Shown: piece after piece, positions 29,417 to 37,530 of the stretch
How the letters are laid out: the number at the start of each line of letters is the position of its first letter
How positions within the stretch are numbered: the first letter of the stretch is position 1
The notes under the pieces: generated by a model
Told to the model about the DNA's origin: nothing
Databases searched by the model: none
Seen by the model: the letters and a program-made list of their open reading frames with translations, nothing else
Source of the DNA: Alphaproteobacteria bacterium
GTDB lineage: Bacteria; Pseudomonadota; Alphaproteobacteria; Rhodobacterales; Rhodobacteraceae
Direction: 5' to 3'
Assembly: GCA_030431825.1 (NCBI GenBank)
Contig: JAUIIJ010000012.1
Location: 1-64,000, forward strand
DNA length: 64,000 nt
Program-made: the position numbers and the translations under genes

Positions 29417-30683
29417 ATTCAAACAGCGTTGCCGATACGTCGTCTTCCATTCCGACCTCCGACGACATCTTCTGCGTGAGTGTCCAGAAAAGATCGTCAA
29501 GAAATTCCTTGCCTGCCCGCCCGACAGGACAATTGCGGATCAGATCGACAAGACCCTGCTCCTCCAGCATCCCGCCATCGTCCAGCCGGCTTTCGGTAAA
29601 TCCATCGGTGTAAAGCAGCAGGCGATCGCCGGGCGTCATCTCGATCTCGACTTGCGTGCAGGTCACGTCAGGCAGCAGCCCGATTGGCACACCGCCCTCG
29701 CCAATGAACTCCGGATGCCCGTTTGCACGCAGCAGCAGCGGATGCGGATGCCCTGACTGGACCATCCGCAACCTGCCGGTTTCGAGATCCGCCACGGCAT
29801 AGACCATGGTGAAATACTCTTCGATCCCGGAATCCGCCAGAAGCCGCTCGTTCAACATTCGTGCGACGGTCGCCGGCTCGCGCAGCACGTAGCGCCCGTT
29901 GGCGAGCCTTACCATTCCAAGATTCTGATCGGGATAGCTGCTGCTCAGCAATCCGCCGAGCTTAGCCGTCATCATCGCCGAAGTGATCCCGTGGCCCGAC
30001 ACGTCGATCGAATAGAATGCAACCTCGCGCTTGCTGGCCGAGAACATCCCCACCAGATCGCCTCCGATATGACCGCAGGGTTTCAGCAAAAGGCTCACGC
30101 GCGAGTCGCCGAAGGTTCTCGTGAATTCGGGGACAAGGGATTGCTGAATTTTCTTGGCCTGGATCAAATCCTTGTCGATGGTGTCATAGGCGACGCGAAG
30201 CTGGTCCAGAGTGTCGGTAATAATCCTGTTCTTTGCCGACAATTCGCGCTGCATTTCGAGAATGCGGCCGCCTGCGGAAATGCGTGCCCGCAATTCATTG
30301 TTGTTCACCGGCTTGGTCAGAAAGTCATCCGCGCCCGCGTTCAGCCCCTCGGCCACCTCGTTCTTTTCGCTCTTCGAGGTGAGCAGGATAAAATACGCAT
30401 AATCGAGACCTGACAATTCGCGAAAGGCGCGGCAAAACTCCAGCCCCGACATGCCCGGCATCATCCAGTCGCTGAGCACCAGATCGGGCCGGAAATTGCG
30501 GCATAGTTCAATAGCCGCGTCACCGCTCTCGGCCTCGATGACCTCGAATCCCCATTTCTTGAGCGACGTGGCGATGATGCGCCGCTGCAGACGGCTGTCA
30601 TCCACCAGCAGGACCTGTCGGATCGATCGGACATCGGACAGGCCCGCAATTTGTATCCGGCTCGCCGAAGCGACAGTAGACAT
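29403..30683 (-). CDS. Response regulator with C-terminal PP2C/SpoIIE phosphatase domain
   Basis: The product has 426 residues. The receiver domain covers about 23-140 with QVLLVDDSRLQ, phospho-acceptor Asp72 (LVLSDWMMPG) and Lys in DDFLTKPVN. A short coiled linker (QRELSAKNRIITDTLDQLR) leads to the RsbU-like phosphatase, about 185-425, with HIGGDLVGMF and YSIDVSGHG supplying the metal-binding aspartates. Such proteins dephosphorylate anti-sigma-factor antagonists in partner-switching pathways. No STAS or anti-sigma gene is adjacent; the facing gene encodes an Hpt protein. Starts 12 codons further upstream (ATG 30717-30719) are possible. Its end overlaps the convergent Nudix gene. Confidence 0.88.
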   Translation of the reverse strand: MSTVASASRIQIAGLSDVRSIRQVLLVDDSRLQRRIIATSLKKWGFEVIEAESGDAAIELCRNFRPDLVLSDWMMPGMSGLEFCRAFRELSGLDYAYFILLTSKSEKNEVAEGLNAGADDFLTKPVNNNELRARISAGGRILEMQRELSAKNRIITDTLDQLRVAYDTIDKDLIQAKKIQQSLVPEFTRTFGDSRVSLLLKPCGHIGGDLVGMFSASKREVAFYSIDVSGHGITSAMMTAKLGGLLSSSYPDQNLGMVRLANGRYVLREPATVARMLNERLLADSGIEEYFTMVYAVADLETGRLRMVQSGHPHPLLLRANGHPEFIGEGGVPIGLLPDVTCTQVEIEMTPGDRLLLYTDGFTESRLDDGGMLEEQGLVDLIRNCPVGRAGKEFLDDLFWTLTQKMSSEVGMEDDVSATLFEFRAL

Positions 30684-30841
30684 GGTGATTCCGCGCATTG
30701 TGTCAAAAACCTTCGCCATGATCGGCGGAACACCTTAATCGCGAATGAAGGCTAAAATTGTCTGCAACCCACCCCTGTTCATCAAAGCTCCGTTCAATCA
30801 AGATGGTGCCACATGTGTTTTAAGATAGTGATGGATTGAAC

Positions 30842-31174
30842 ATGATTGACTGGTCCCGCGTCAGGGAATTGTGCGACGAGGTTGGCTCCGAGGATTTCGA
30901 TGAGGTCGTCGATCTGTTCCTCGAAGAGGTCGGCGAGGTGATCGGCAGGCTGCGCAGGGAGCCGGATCCGTCGCAACTCGAACAGAACCTCCATTTCCTC
31001 AAGGGCAGCGCGCTGAGCCTCGGCTTCGCCTCGTTCTCAAGCCTTTGTCAGAACGGCGAGCGCATCTCTGCGCAGGGCGAGGCCGACGCGGTCGACATTC
31101 CGGAAATCGTTGCAGAATTCGAACGATCAAAGAACGAATTTCTGGCCGAGCTGCCGGTCCGGCTCGCCGCGTGA
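30842..31174 (+). CDS. Hpt domain phosphotransfer protein
   Basis: The product has 110 residues, essentially one four-helix Hpt domain. The phospho-accepting histidine lies in LHFLKGSALSLGFASF, preceded by VVDLFLEEVGEVIGRLRREP. It would pass phosphate between a hybrid kinase and a receiver domain. The gene is divergent from the response-regulator phosphatase (158-base gap), whose receiver is its natural partner. I used ATG 30842; an upstream TTG in frame is less likely. No histidine kinase gene lies in the window, so the phosphate donor is elsewhere. Confidence 0.85.
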   Translation: MIDWSRVRELCDEVGSEDFDEVVDLFLEEVGEVIGRLRREPDPSQLEQNLHFLKGSALSLGFASFSSLCQNGERISAQGEADAVDIPEIVAEFERSKNEFLAELPVRLAA

Positions 31175-31201
31175 GCGGACCATCCCCCGCCCATGCAATT
31201 A

Positions 31202-32428
31202 TCAGATCAGGAACTGCGCCAGCGTGTCATCATTGGTGATGTCGCGATACGCAAACCCGGCTTCATCAAGCTGCGCAAACAGCCGCACGAAACTGTCGGG
31301 GTGCTTGCTTTCGATCCCGATCAGCACCGAACCGAAATTCCGCGCCGATTTCTTGAGATATTCGAAACGTGCGATATCGTCATCCGGCCCGAGGATTTCC
31401 AGAAAATCGCGCAGCGCGCCGGGGCGCTGCGGTAGCCGCAGGATCATGTATTTCTTGACCCCGGAATAGCGAAGCGCGCGTTCCTTGACCTCGGGCAGGC
31501 GTTCGAAATCGAAGTTCCCGCCCGATGTGACGCAGACAACCGTCTTTCCGCGAATCTGGGACTGCACATCGCCCAGCGCCTCGACCGACAGCGCCCCGGC
31601 AGGCTCGAGAACGATGCCCTCGACATTCAGCATTTCGATCATCGTCGAACAGATGCGGTCTTCGTCGAGAATGACCACATCGGACAGAGGGACATCTTTC
31701 AGCAAGTCAAAGGTCTTTTCCCCGATCCGACCGACCGCCGCACCATCAACAAAGGTATCGACATGCGGCAATGTCACCGGATGGCCCGCGGCAAGCGCCG
31801 CCCGGAGACAGGCCCCGCCGGCAGGCTCGACAAAGATCGAATGCGTGTCACCTGCGAAATAGGTGGCGACTCCGGATGACATTCCGCCACCGCCCACGGG
31901 CAACAGAATCACGTCAGGATTCTTGCCCAGTTGATCGGCGATCTCGACCGCAACCGATGCCTGCCCTTCGATGACGTCGGAATCATCGAAAGGCGACAGG
32001 AAGTAGCCGCCCTCGCGCGCGCTCCAGGCCTGCGCCTCTGCCAGCGTGACGTCGAAATAGTCGCCGACCAGATGGATATCCACGTGACCGGCGCCGAACA
32101 TGCGGGTTTTCTGAATTTTCTGTTGTGGGGTTGTCACTGGCATGAAGATGACCCCCCGCACACCCATGTGCATGCACATGAACGCGACGCCCTGCGCATG
32201 GTTCCCTGCGCTGGCGCAAACGAACAGCTTTTGATCCGGCAGTTTGCGCATGGCGTTGAACGCACCGCGCAGCTTGTAGGAGCGCACCGGGCTCAGATCC
32301 TCGCGCTTGAGCCAGATATCCGCGTCAAAGCGGTCTGACAGGTGCACGTTGCGTTGCAACGGGGTCTGCGGGAATACCGCGCGCATCGCCTCTTCGGCAA
32401 GCCGGGCCTTGTTCTGAAAATCGTTCAT
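31202..32428 (-). CDS. ilvA: Threonine ammonia-lyase (threonine dehydratase)
   Basis: The product has 408 residues. This PLP enzyme converts threonine to 2-oxobutanoate, the first step to isoleucine. PLP lysine is Lys52 in [12 protein letters not shown] and the phosphate-binding loop is [12 protein letters not shown]. The start [20 protein letters not shown] is typical. A single ACT-like regulatory segment (about 325-408, [19 protein letters not shown]) fits the shorter IlvA class and implies possible feedback control. The open frame continues far upstream through argG on the opposite strand, but that extension is not coding. It is divergent from argG by 99 bases. Confidence 0.93.
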   Translation of the reverse strand: MNDFQNKARLAEEAMRAVFPQTPLQRNVHLSDRFDADIWLKREDLSPVRSYKLRGAFNAMRKLPDQKLFVCASAGNHAQGVAFMCMHMGVRGVIFMPVTTPQQKIQKTRMFGAGHVDIHLVGDYFDVTLAEAQAWSAREGGYFLSPFDDSDVIEGQASVAVEIADQLGKNPDVILLPVGGGGMSSGVATYFAGDTHSIFVEPAGGACLRAALAAGHPVTLPHVDTFVDGAAVGRIGEKTFDLLKDVPLSDVVILDEDRICSTMIEMLNVEGIVLEPAGALSVEALGDVQSQIRGKTVVCVTSGGNFDFERLPEVKERALRYSGVKKYMILRLPQRPGALRDFLEILGPDDDIARFEYLKKSARNFGSVLIGIESKHPDSFVRLFAQLDEAGFAYRDITNDDTLAQFLI

Positions 32429-32527
32429 GCCTCTCTCTGCCGCAGCTTGCCGCCACGCGCAACCACAGCTTGCCCCCTGCCCGAAAAACCGATAACCCGC
32501 TGCCGATCCAAGTCGAGAGGAACCCCA

Positions 32528-33745
32528 ATGTCTGCGCCCAAGAAAGTCGTTCTGGCCTATTCCGGCGGTCTGGATACGTCGATCATCCTGAAATGGCTGC
32601 AAACCGAATATGGCTGCGAGGTGGTGACATTTACCGCCGACCTGGGCCAGGGAGAAGAGCTCGAGCCCGCGCGCAGCAAGGCCGAGATGATGGGCGCGTC
32701 GGAAATCTACATCGAGGACCTGCGCGAAGAGTTCGTCCGCGATTTCGTGTTTCCCATGTTTCGCGCCAACGCGCTCTATGAAGGTCTCTATCTGCTTGGC
32801 ACCTCGATCGCGCGCCCGCTGATTTCCAAGCGCCTTGTCGAGATCGCTGCCGAAACCGGCGCGGATGCCGTGGCGCATGGCGCGACCGGCAAGGGCAACG
32901 ACCAGGTCCGCTTTGAACTTGCGGCTTACGCCCTGAACCCGGACATCACCGTCATCGCCCCTTGGCGTGAATGGGATCTGTCCAGCCGCACCAAGCTGAT
33001 CGACTTCGCCGAGAAGCACCAGATCCCGATCGCCAAGGACAAGCGCGGCGAAGCGCCCTTCTCGGTCGATGCCAACCTGCTGCACACGTCCTCCGAGGGC
33101 AAGGTGCTCGAGGATCCGGCGGAGGACGCGCCCGACTATGTTTACCAGCGGACCGTCCATCCCGAAGACGCGCCGAACGAGCCCGAGTTCATCGAGATCG
33201 GCTTTGAAAAAGGCGACGCGGTCAGCATCAACGGCGAGGCGATGAGCCCGGCGACCATCCTGACCCGTCTGAACGAGCTTGGCGGCAAGCACGGCATCGG
33301 GCGTCTCGATCTGGTCGAAGGCCGTTTTGTCGGCATGAAATCGCGCGGCATCTATGAAACGCCGGGCGGCACCATTCTGCTTGAAGCCCATCGCGGAATC
33401 GAGCAGATCACGCTGGACCGGGGTGCCGCGCATCTCAAGGACCAGATCATGCCGCAATACGCGGAACTGATCTATAACGGTTTCTGGTTCAGTCCCGAAC
33501 GCGAGATGTTGCAGGCCCTGATCGACAAGAGCCAGGAGCACGTCACAGGAACCGTTCGCCTGAAGCTCTACAAGGGGCTCGCGCGCACGGTCGGGCGGTG
33601 GTCGGACATGTCTCTCTATTCCGAGGAACACGTCACCTTCGAGGACGATGCCGGTGCCTACGATCAGAAGGACGCGGCCGGCTTCATCAAGCTCAATGCC
33701 CTGCGCCTGCGCCTGATCGCGATGCGGAACCGTCGCCTCAAATGA
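32528..33745 (+). CDS. argG: Argininosuccinate synthase
   Basis: The product has 405 residues. It joins citrulline and aspartate with ATP in arginine synthesis. The N-type ATP-pyrophosphatase loop is AYSGGLDTS (residues 10-18). Also present are [52 protein letters not shown] and [16 protein letters not shown] chose ATG 32528, with a GAGAGGAA ribosome site; the upstream open extension reads into the ilvA leader. The stop overlaps the ATG of the DUF1810 gene. Confidence 0.96.
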   Translation: MSAPKKVVLAYSGGLDTSIILKWLQTEYGCEVVTFTADLGQGEELEPARSKAEMMGASEIYIEDLREEFVRDFVFPMFRANALYEGLYLLGTSIARPLISKRLVEIAAETGADAVAHGATGKGNDQVRFELAAYALNPDITVIAPWREWDLSSRTKLIDFAEKHQIPIAKDKRGEAPFSVDANLLHTSSEGKVLEDPAEDAPDYVYQRTVHPEDAPNEPEFIEIGFEKGDAVSINGEAMSPATILTRLNELGGKHGIGRLDLVEGRFVGMKSRGIYETPGGTILLEAHRGIEQITLDRGAAHLKDQIMPQYAELIYNGFWFSPEREMLQALIDKSQEHVTGTVRLKLYKGLARTVGRWSDMSLYSEEHVTFEDDAGAYDQKDAAGFIKLNALRLRLIAMRNRRLK

Positions 33746-34188
33746 CCGCCGAGACCGACGCCGACCTGTTTCTCGAAGCGCAGGATACCGTGTGGGCGTC
33801 GGTGATCTCGGAACTGACCCGAGGCAGGAAAACCAGTCACTGGATGTGGTTCGTCTTCCCGCAGCTCGCATCGCTGGGCCAGTCGCACATGGCCCAGCTC
33901 TACGGTATTCACAACCTTGCCGAGGCCAGCGCGTATCTGGATGATCCGAGGCTGCGCGCGCGGCTGCTTGAGGTGTCGCGCCTCATCCTGCGCCACGATG
34001 ACAGCACCGCCGAAGCGATCCTTGGTCAGACAGACGCGCTGAAACTGAGATCGTCCATGACATTGTTTTCCGCGGTTCCTGACGCGCCGGACGAGTTTTC
34101 CCGGGTCCTCGAAACCTTTTATGGCGGCGCCCCCTGCCCGCTGACGCGCGAGGCGCTGCAAGGTCAGAGCGTTCCGCGCCGGACCTGA
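33742..34188 (+). CDS. DUF1810 family protein
   Basis: The product has 148 residues. It matches the DUF1810 pattern ([20 protein letters not shown], then [50 protein letters not shown]). Function of the family is not settled; it is related in fold to calpastatin-named small bacterial proteins and to NAD/ADP-ribose-linked macro-associated genes. The start ATG 33742-33744 overlaps the argG stop (ATGA), so it is translated with argG. Confidence 0.85.
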   Translation: MTAETDADLFLEAQDTVWASVISELTRGRKTSHWMWFVFPQLASLGQSHMAQLYGIHNLAEASAYLDDPRLRARLLEVSRLILRHDDSTAEAILGQTDALKLRSSMTLFSAVPDAPDEFSRVLETFYGGAPCPLTREALQGQSVPRRT

Positions 34189-34279
34189 GTCATCCGACGA
34201 CAGGATCGAAAGCCGCGCGATCAATGTGCGGTGCTGCCATGCGGGTCACGTCGCGCAGGGTCGCTCAATGCAACAACGG

Positions 34280-35173
34280 CTATTCCCGGTGCTCTGTCAG
34301 CCCGCTCTGATCGGCGGCCATCTCGGCCCTTAACCAGGATGCAAAGGCCACGGTGCCCGGTGAATGTTCGGCCTGAGGCGACAGGATCAGATAGTAGGCT
34401 TCCTGCATCGGCGCACGATGTCCGAACGGCGCCACCAGGTGCCCCGACCGGATAAGATCGCCGGCTATGGTGTCATGGGCCAGCGCCAACCCTCCGCCCG
34501 CACGCGCAACCGACAGAGTCAGAGTGAACGTATTGGCGTAGGTCACCTGCGGATCGGGCCAGGGCAGGTTCTGGTCCTCGGCCCAGGCCGACCAGTTGCA
34601 CAGCAGGTTGGAACAATCATAGAGCGGCTGCATGGCCAGATCGGACAGCATGACCGGATAATCCGGCGCGCAGACCGGGTAATAGTGATCGCTGCGCAGC
34701 AACTCGGCGCGGATCGAATCCGCCGGTCGAAGGGAAAAGCGTATCTCCACATCGACCCCTTCGGTCATGCCGGGCGGCTCCCACAACTCGGTCGACAGGT
34801 TCAGCTGAACATCCGGATGCGCGGCGCGGAACCGGGCCAGCCGCGGCGCCAGCCAATGAACGGCAAATGTGAGATTGGATTGAACCTGAACCACGTCCTG
34901 ATCGCTCCCGGTGATTGCCCGCGTGCCCCGCACCAGAGTGCGAAAGGCATCGCGAACGACCGGAAGATAGGTCAGCCCGCTTTCGGTCAGCTCCAGCGCA
35001 CGCGGGCGGCGATGAAACAACGGCCGGCCCAGATAGGCTTCAAGTGACTTGATCTGCTGGCTCACCGCGCTCTGGGTCATGTTCAGATCGCGGGCGGCGC
35101 CGGTGAAGGACAGGTTGCGCGCTGCGGCCTCGAATGTGCGCAGCCAGCCCAGAGGAGGTAGCGGAGCTTGCAT
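34280..35173 (-). CDS. LysR family regulator, GcvA-like
   Basis: The product has 297 residues. The DNA-binding domain is residues 7-65: LGWLRTFEAAARNLSFTGAA, then LNMTQSAVSQQIKSLEAYLG. The GcvA-type effector domain includes FRAAHPDVQLNLSTELW and GVDVEIRFS. It is divergent from the class II aldolase gene by 103 bases, so it most likely controls the aldolase-acyl-CoA dehydrogenase-ligase-hydratase operon. The gap contains AT-rich T-N11-A-like sequence near 35178-35200, the usual LysR target form. Confidence 0.9.
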   Translation of the reverse strand: MQAPLPPLGWLRTFEAAARNLSFTGAARDLNMTQSAVSQQIKSLEAYLGRPLFHRRPRALELTESGLTYLPVVRDAFRTLVRGTRAITGSDQDVVQVQSNLTFAVHWLAPRLARFRAAHPDVQLNLSTELWEPPGMTEGVDVEIRFSLRPADSIRAELLRSDHYYPVCAPDYPVMLSDLAMQPLYDCSNLLCNWSAWAEDQNLPWPDPQVTYANTFTLTLSVARAGGGLALAHDTIAGDLIRSGHLVAPFGHRAPMQEAYYLILSPQAEHSPGTVAFASWLRAEMAADQSGLTEHRE

Positions 35174-35276
35174 TCCATAATCTTGCCATAAGTTGTGCTA
35201 ATGCGAAAGGGCGGATTTTTTCGTTCGATTTGCAGCGGGAACGCAGGCAAGTTCGGCATGACCGGAGGAGCACGAT

Positions 35277-36032
35277 ATGACAGTCACCACATTGCGACCG
35301 AACATGGATCATTGGCAGGAACGCGTCGATCTCGCCGCCGCCTTTCGCTGGACCGCCCGCCTGAACATGCACGAAGGTGTATCGAACCATTTCTCGATGG
35401 CCATCAACGACGACGGCACCCGGTTCCTGATGAATCGCAACCAGGTCCATTTCAGCCGTATCCGCGCCAGCGACCTGCTGGAACTGGACGCCAATGATCC
35501 CGACACGCTCAAGGGTCCGGACGCGCCCGACGAAACGGCATGGGGCCTGCATGGCGGGCTGCACCGGCTTTGTCCGCATGCCCGCTGTGCGATGCATGTG
35601 CATTCGATCCACGCCACCGTTCTGGCAAGTCTTGCCGACAGCCGGCTGCCACCGATCGACCAGAACTGCGCCACGTTTTTCAATCGCTACGTGATCGACG
35701 ATGGGTATGGCGGGCTGGCCTTTGGTGACGAGGGTGAACGCTGCGCCGCGCTGCTGACCGATCCGAAATGCAAGGTCATGATCATGGGAAACCACGGGAT
35801 CATGATAATCGGCGACACGGTCGCGGATACATTCAACCGGATGTATTTCTTTGAACGCGCCGCCGAGACCTATATCCGGGCGCTTCAGACCGGGCAGCCG
35901 CTGCGGGTTCTGCCCGATGACATCGCCGAGAAGACCGCACGGGAACTCGAGGAATACCCGGAGCAGGCGGAACGCCACCTCACCGAACTCAAGGCGATCC
36001 TCGATTTCGAAGGCTCCGATTACGCCAGCTAG
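35277..36032 (+). CDS. Class II aldolase/adducin family protein
   Basis: The product has 251 residues. The zinc-binding histidines lie in MHVHSIHATVLASL, with HEGVSNHFSMAIND and VMIMGNHGIMIIGDTV as further family segments. The family comprises sugar-phosphate aldolases, decarboxylases and many uncharacterised members; this one resembles the aldolase II proteins found with CoA-ester catabolic genes more than fuculose or ribulose phosphate enzymes. The ribosome site is CCGGAGGAG. It is first in the operon driven from the LysR gap, 96 bases before the acyl-CoA dehydrogenase. Confidence 0.85.
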   Translation: MTVTTLRPNMDHWQERVDLAAAFRWTARLNMHEGVSNHFSMAINDDGTRFLMNRNQVHFSRIRASDLLELDANDPDTLKGPDAPDETAWGLHGGLHRLCPHARCAMHVHSIHATVLASLADSRLPPIDQNCATFFNRYVIDDGYGGLAFGDEGERCAALLTDPKCKVMIMGNHGIMIIGDTVADTFNRMYFFERAAETYIRALQTGQPLRVLPDDIAEKTARELEEYPEQAERHLTELKAILDFEGSDYAS

Positions 36033-36128
36033 ACCACCCGGATCCAGGAAGAAACCGGAGCAGCCGGACCGGCGCGGCGCCGGCGGTGCCACCCGCTGCG
36101 CGGTCACAATCCAGAGAAGCGAGTAAAG

Positions 36129-37289
36129 ATGCAGTACGGCCTGACGCAGGAACAGGAGATGATCGTCTCGACAGTGCGTGCCTTTGTCGAGAAGGAAATC
36201 TATCCGCACGAAGAACTGGTCGAACGCACCGGCGAAGTGCCCGAGGAGATCGCGCAAGAGATCAAGCGCAAGACGCAGGAATTGGGATTCTATGCCTGCA
36301 ACTTTCCCGAGAGCGTCGGATGCGCAGGGCTGAACCATATGGAATTTGCTCTTGTGGAACGGGAACTGGGGCGTGGATCGATGGCGCTCAACCACTTTTT
36401 CGGCCGTCCGCAGAACATCCTGATGGCCTGCGCCGGCGAGCAGGTCGAACGTTATCTGATGCCGGCCGTGCGCGGCGAACGCATGGACGCGCTGGCGATG
36501 ACCGAGCCGGGCGCGGGATCGGACGTGCGCGGCATGAAATGCGCCGCGATCCGAGAGGGCGGAGACTGGGTGGTGAACGGCACCAAGCATTTCATTTCCG
36601 GGGCGGATCACGCGGATTTCATCATCGTCTTCATTGCCACCGGAGAAGATCAGACACCGAAAGGGCCCAAGAAACGGATCACCGCGTTTCTCGTCGACCG
36701 GGGCACGCCGGGTTTTACCATCCGCGACGGGTACAAATCCGTGTCCCATCGCGGTTACAAGAACATGATCCTCGAGTTCGACGATTGCCGGCTGCCGGAC
36801 TCCCAGGTGCTTGGCGAGGTGGACGGCGGTTTCGAGGTGATGAACACCTGGCTCTATGCCACGCGCATCACCGTCGCCACGATGTCGGTCGGACGCGCGC
36901 GACGGGTGTTCGACTATGCGCTGGACTACGCGGCGACTCGTGAACAGTTCGGCCAGAAGATCGGCAGGTTTCAGGGCGTATCGTTCCAGATCGCCGATAT
37001 GATCACCGAAATAGATGCCGCGGATCTGCTGACGCTGGCCGCTGCGGACCGGCTGGACAAGGGTCTGCCCGCCAATCGCGAGATCGCGAGCGCCAAGCTC
37101 TATGCCAGCGAGATGCTGGCGCGGGTCACCGACACGGCAATCCAGATTCACGGGGGCATGGGGTTGATGGACGACTATCCGCTGGAACGATTCTGGCGGG
37201 ACGCGCGGGTCGAGCGGATCTGGGACGGGACCAGCGAGATCCAGCGCCATATCATCAGCCGCGATCTGTTGCGGGCCCTGGGCGCGTGA
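36129..37289 (+). CDS. Acyl-CoA dehydrogenase
   Basis: The product has 386 residues, full length. FAD and substrate segments are clear: AMTEPGAGSDVRGMK, GDWVVNGTKHFISGADHADF, ATREQFGQKIGRFQGVSFQI and IQIHGGMGLMDDYPLERFWR. At the position where medium-chain enzymes have the catalytic Glu of YEGT, this protein has Asp366 (IWDGTSEIQRHI), as in some other subfamilies; the base could lie elsewhere. The protein is cytoplasmic and FAD-dependent, with substrate unknown. Context with a CaiD-like hydratase and a CoA ligase suggests alpha,beta-oxidation of a specialised, perhaps betaine-type, acyl-CoA. Confidence 0.92.
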   Translation: MQYGLTQEQEMIVSTVRAFVEKEIYPHEELVERTGEVPEEIAQEIKRKTQELGFYACNFPESVGCAGLNHMEFALVERELGRGSMALNHFFGRPQNILMACAGEQVERYLMPAVRGERMDALAMTEPGAGSDVRGMKCAAIREGGDWVVNGTKHFISGADHADFIIVFIATGEDQTPKGPKKRITAFLVDRGTPGFTIRDGYKSVSHRGYKNMILEFDDCRLPDSQVLGEVDGGFEVMNTWLYATRITVATMSVGRARRVFDYALDYAATREQFGQKIGRFQGVSFQIADMITEIDAADLLTLAAADRLDKGLPANREIASAKLYASEMLARVTDTAIQIHGGMGLMDDYPLERFWRDARVERIWDGTSEIQRHIISRDLLRALGA

Positions 37290-37324
37290 AGGGGGTTCGA
37301 ATGGGCATGGCCCATCCGACCGGT

Positions 37325-37375
37325 GCGAGGGGCCAGCCCCTCGCGCTCCCCGGGATATTTTCAGCAGGAAAAAGG
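37325..37375. repeat. Intergenic GC-palindrome element, copy 1
   Basis: A 9-bp dyad (GCGAGGGGC-CA-GCCCCTCGC, 37325-37344) is followed by a CTCCCCGGGATATTTTCAGC segment and a purine tail (AGGAAAAAGG). A related arrangement occurs at 53773-53833. It sits in the gap between the acyl-CoA dehydrogenase and the CoA synthetase. Similar GC-palindrome plus GGRTATTT segments are, as I recall, frequent between genes in Rhodobacteraceae. Confidence 0.55.
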
Positions 37376-37530
37376 GGAGACGACCCGATGATCGCCCCCC
37401 GAACGGAAAGAGCACGCTCTTTTCCCTGCACGGTCATCGGCGTCCCCGCCTGTCCCGCACCGGCAGTCTGGCGCCGAAGGGTTAAGATTTCATGTTCAGC
37501 AGCCAGTCCGGCATGTCGGCGGGAGCGCAG

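Noticed and set aside
32429-33871. Upstream extension of the ilvA frame through argG
   Set aside because: The opposite strand is an unmistakable argG; the extension has no conserved protein features and IlvA homology begins at 32428.
37288-37310. GGTTCGAAT resembling a tRNA T-loop
   Set aside because: No acceptor, D or anticodon stem could be built around it; it lies at the end of the acyl-CoA dehydrogenase gene.
35040-37415. 791-codon open frame antisense to the aldolase and acyl-CoA dehydrogenase genes
   Set aside because: Shadow of two well-supported genes in GC-rich DNA.
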